From assembly GCA_012841845.1 (NCBI GenBank), contig DUTZ01000002.1, positions 1 to 6,371 of the forward strand: 6,371 bases of DNA, read 5' to 3'. This document shows, piece after piece, positions 4,918-6,371 of this stretch. The notes below the pieces were generated by a model. It made no database searches, was not told the DNA's origin, and saw nothing but the letters and a program-made list of their open reading frames with translations. The translations under genes and the position numbers were made by a program. Source of the DNA: Actinomycetales bacterium. GTDB taxonomy: Bacteria > Actinomycetota > Actinomycetes > Mycobacteriales > Mycobacteriaceae. Numbering within the stretch: position 1 is the stretch's first letter; each line of letters opens with the position of its first letter.

Positions 4918-5685
4918 GGCGTTGCGCTCGAACACCAGCCGCAGGCCCTCGAGGGCCAGTTCGTGCTCGATGTCGGTGACGGTGCGCGACTCGGAGGCCA
5001 CGACGTCCGCCCGCTTGCCGGTGAGCACGACGGACGCGTCGGCCAGGCCGTCGACCTCGGCGCGCAGCCGGTCGACCAGCGCGTCGATCTGGCCGGCGAA
5101 GCCGATGACGATCCCGGCCTGCAGCGCGGCCACGGTGTTCTTGCCCAGAGCCCCGCGCGGGCGGACGACCTCGATCTTGCGCAGCGCCGCGGCCCGCTCG
5201 GCCAGGGCGTCCACGGAGATGTCGATGCCCGGCGCGATGGCGCCGCCGAGGAGCTCGCCGCGCGCGGAGATCGCGTCGACGGTGGTGGCGGTGTCGACGT
5301 CGACGACGATGACGGCGCCGTCGAACAGCGCGTGGGCGGCCAGCGTGTTGACCACCCGGTCGGAGCCGACCTCGCGCGGGTTGTCCACGAGCAGCGGCAC
5401 GCCGGTCTTGACTCCGGGCGCCACCACCACGGCGGGGACCTCCGGCCAGTAGTCGGCGGCCATGCGCCGGAGCTCGCCGGTCACGGACGGCACCACGGAC
5501 ATCGCGGCGATGCCGGTGAGCCGCTGCGCGCAGTCCCCCAGCAGGCCGCGGATCGTCAGGGCCAGCTCGTCGGAGGTCACCGCGGGCGAGGTACACACGC
5601 TCCAGGTCCGCTCGAGCGGGCCGTCGTCGGCCGGGAAGACGCCGAGCCGGATGTGGGTGTTGCCGACGTCGACGGTGAGGAGCAC
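4915..5685 (-). CDS. coaX: Type III pantothenate kinase
   Basis: A 256-aa cytoplasmic ASKHA-fold kinase that phosphorylates pantothenate to 4'-phosphopantothenate, the first committed step to CoA. Type III enzymes need a monovalent cation and are not inhibited by CoA (family knowledge). The phosphate-binding start TVDVGNTHIRLG (4-15) has D6. SVVPSVT (63-69), GVKTGVPL (91-98), NPREVGSDRVVN (102-113), DVDTATTVDAI (129-139), GGAIAPGI (147-154) and LGKNTVAALQAGI (180-192) follow in the expected order. D129 matches the catalytic aspartate. Two residues later the family usually has glycine (D-x-G-T-A), whereas this protein has D131. GTG at 5685 is chosen because it places the phosphate-binding strand right at the N-terminus as in the family, and the frame before it overlaps panD. 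The panD stop is 29 bp upstream, so both are likely in one operon with panC. Confidence 0.96.
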   Translation of the reverse strand: MLLTVDVGNTHIRLGVFPADDGPLERTWSVCTSPAVTSDELALTIRGLLGDCAQRLTGIAAMSVVPSVTGELRRMAADYWPEVPAVVVAPGVKTGVPLLVDNPREVGSDRVVNTLAAHALFDGAVIVVDVDTATTVDAISARGELLGGAIAPGIDISVDALAERAAALRKIEVVRPRGALGKNTVAALQAGIVIGFAGQIDALVDRLRAEVDGLADASVVLTGKRADVVASESRTVTDIEHELALEGLRLVFERNA

Positions 5686-5714
5686 GGGTCCGGGCCTTGT
5701 CTCTGGGCGGCGGG

Positions 5715-6140
5715 TCAGACGCCGGCCGGCTCGGGCACGCGCGGGTTCTTGAGCCCGGAGCCCTCGGGCACGTTCGCCGGGTCGGTGCCGAGCGTGACCT
5801 GCCGGTTCTGCTCGTCCACAAAGACGACGCGCGGCTCGTAGGCCCGCGCCTCGGCGTCCTCCATCTGGGCGTAGGCGATGATGATCACCAGGTCGCCCGG
5901 GTGCACGAGGTGGGCGGCGGCGCCGTTGATGGAGATGACGCCGGAGCCGCGCTCGCCGGTGATGGCGTACGTGGTGAGGCGGGCGCCGTTGTTGATGTCG
6001 ACGATGTCGATCTGCTGGCCCTCGAGCAGGTCGGCGGCGTCCATGAGGTCGGCGTCGATCGTGCACGAGCCCACGTAGTGCAGGTCGGCCTGCGTGACGG
6101 TGGCGCGGTGGATCTTGGAGTGGAGCATGGTGCGCATCAT
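5715..6140 (-). CDS. panD: Aspartate 1-decarboxylase proenzyme
   Basis: A 141-aa pyruvoyl-dependent enzyme that converts L-aspartate to beta-alanine for pantothenate synthesis. The proenzyme cleaves itself at G24-S25 in [10 protein letters not shown], turning S25 into the pyruvoyl group. K9, R54, T57 and Y58, known to matter in E. coli PanD, are all present at the same numbers, as is NGAAAH (72-77). Of two adjacent ATGs (MMRT), the first at 6140 is chosen: it gives the E. coli numbering and lies 7 nt after an AGGGAG ribosome binding site. The C-terminus runs about 15 residues beyond E. coli PanD, as in mycobacteria, where the tail affects response to pyrazinoic acid. The start overlaps the panC stop by ATGA, so translation is probably coupled. 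Confidence 0.99.
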   Translation of the reverse strand: MMRTMLHSKIHRATVTQADLHYVGSCTIDADLMDAADLLEGQQIDIVDINNGARLTTYAITGERGSGVISINGAAAHLVHPGDLVIIIAYAQMEDAEARAYEPRVVFVDEQNRQVTLGTDPANVPEGSGLKNPRVPEPAGV

Positions 6141-6371
6141 GAGAGGTCTCCCTGCAAATCGGCGGCCATCTCGGCCTGCTGGGCGGCGACGGTGGCCTCG
6201 GCGGCGGCGAGGAAGCCGGTGCCGATCGCCACGCCGACGTTGTCGATGAGTCGGGTGGAGCCGACGCGGGCGGCCACGAGGAGCCGTCCGGGCCCCTCCT
6301 CGGGGGCCGGGCCCAGGTCGGGGGCGGCGAGCTCGAGGTACTCGATCTCGATGTCGGGGGCGGTGTCGAGC
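6137..6371 (-). CDS. panC: Pantothenate synthetase, C-terminal 77 residues (partial)
   Basis: PanC joins pantoate and beta-alanine with ATP to make pantothenate, using the beta-alanine made by PanD. Only the end of the gene is present; its start lies beyond the right edge. The frame gives [17 protein letters not shown] followed by [18 protein letters not shown], which matches the YLELRD...LLVAARLGxTRLIDN ending of the family. The last 30 residues or so are an Ala/Gln-rich helix-like tail ending DLQGDLS. The stop TGA at 6137-6139 shares bases with the panD start. Confidence 0.97.
   Translation of the reverse strand, partial: LDTAPDIEIEYLELAAPDLGPAPEEGPGRLLVAARVGSTRLIDNVGVAIGTGFLAAAEATVAAQQAEMAADLQGDLS
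6148..6153 (-). promoter_or_regulatory. Ribosome binding site of panD, inside panC
   Basis: On the - strand AGGGAG lies 7 nt before the first ATG of panD (6140) and 10 nt before the second (6137). The spacing favours the first. It lies within the last codons of panC, as expected for a coupled pair. Confidence 0.7.

Noticed and set aside
5686..6066. N-terminal extension of the coaX frame
   Set aside because: It lies inside panD in another frame and has Arg/Ala/Gly-rich shadow composition. CoaX proteins begin directly with the phosphate-binding DVGNT strand.
1..6371. tRNA, rRNA, CRISPR array, transposase, attachment site or toxin-antitoxin pair
   Set aside because: The window is almost fully covered by recognised protein genes, the longest gap is 114 bp, and no such signatures were seen in the gaps.

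Overview
The window is very GC-rich, with G or C at most third codon positions. Its gene content is that of a mycolic-acid actinomycete (Mycobacteriales/Corynebacteriales). The best markers are panC-panD-coaX close to lysS, a mycobacterial-type PanD with a C-terminal tail, an actinobacterial L,D-transpeptidase, and what looks like the tail of a DUF222/13E12-type HNH protein. Dietzia or a near relative would fit, but the genus is an inference from gene content and style. All named enzymes were recognised from family motifs; no search was run.

Layout from left to right. (1) Bases 3-158, + strand: the last 51 codons of a gene entering from the left, strongly A/C-skewed and probably a DUF222/HNH endonuclease-like protein. 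It ends 3 bp from the stop of the next gene. (2) Bases 162-3978, - strand: a compact same-direction block, read from right to left as rhodanese-like protein, glutaminase (glsA), lysyl-tRNA synthetase (lysS) and L,D-transpeptidase. The gaps are 41, 22 and 43 bp. (3) Bases 3979-4092: a 114-bp divergent control region with two separate dyads, one inside the probable rhodanese promoter and one beside the probable dioxygenase promoter. (4) Bases 4093-4899, + strand: a DODA/YgiD-type extradiol dioxygenase. (5) Bases 4915-6371, - strand: the pantothenate/CoA block read as panC (3' part only), panD and coaX. panC and panD overlap by ATGA.

How the genes work together. PanC and PanD supply the last step of pantothenate synthesis and its beta-alanine substrate, and CoaX phosphorylates pantothenate as the first step to CoA. 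In mycobacteria, as I recall, panC-panD-coaX is followed closely by lysS and then lsr2-clpC1. Here the pan block and lysS are separated by a dioxygenase, a rhodanese-like gene and a glutaminase, and an L,D-transpeptidase stands where lsr2 would be expected. 

The most notable observations are three. The four - strand genes of the lysS block each have a TANNNT box 6-8 nt before the start codon, and three of them lack a convincing Shine-Dalgarno, which suggests leaderless transcripts. The divergent region carries two compact operator-like palindromes, with no regulator gene in the window. The rhodanese-like protein contains no cysteine at all, so it cannot be a classical sulfurtransferase. I see no clear evidence of a wholly new defence or mobile system.
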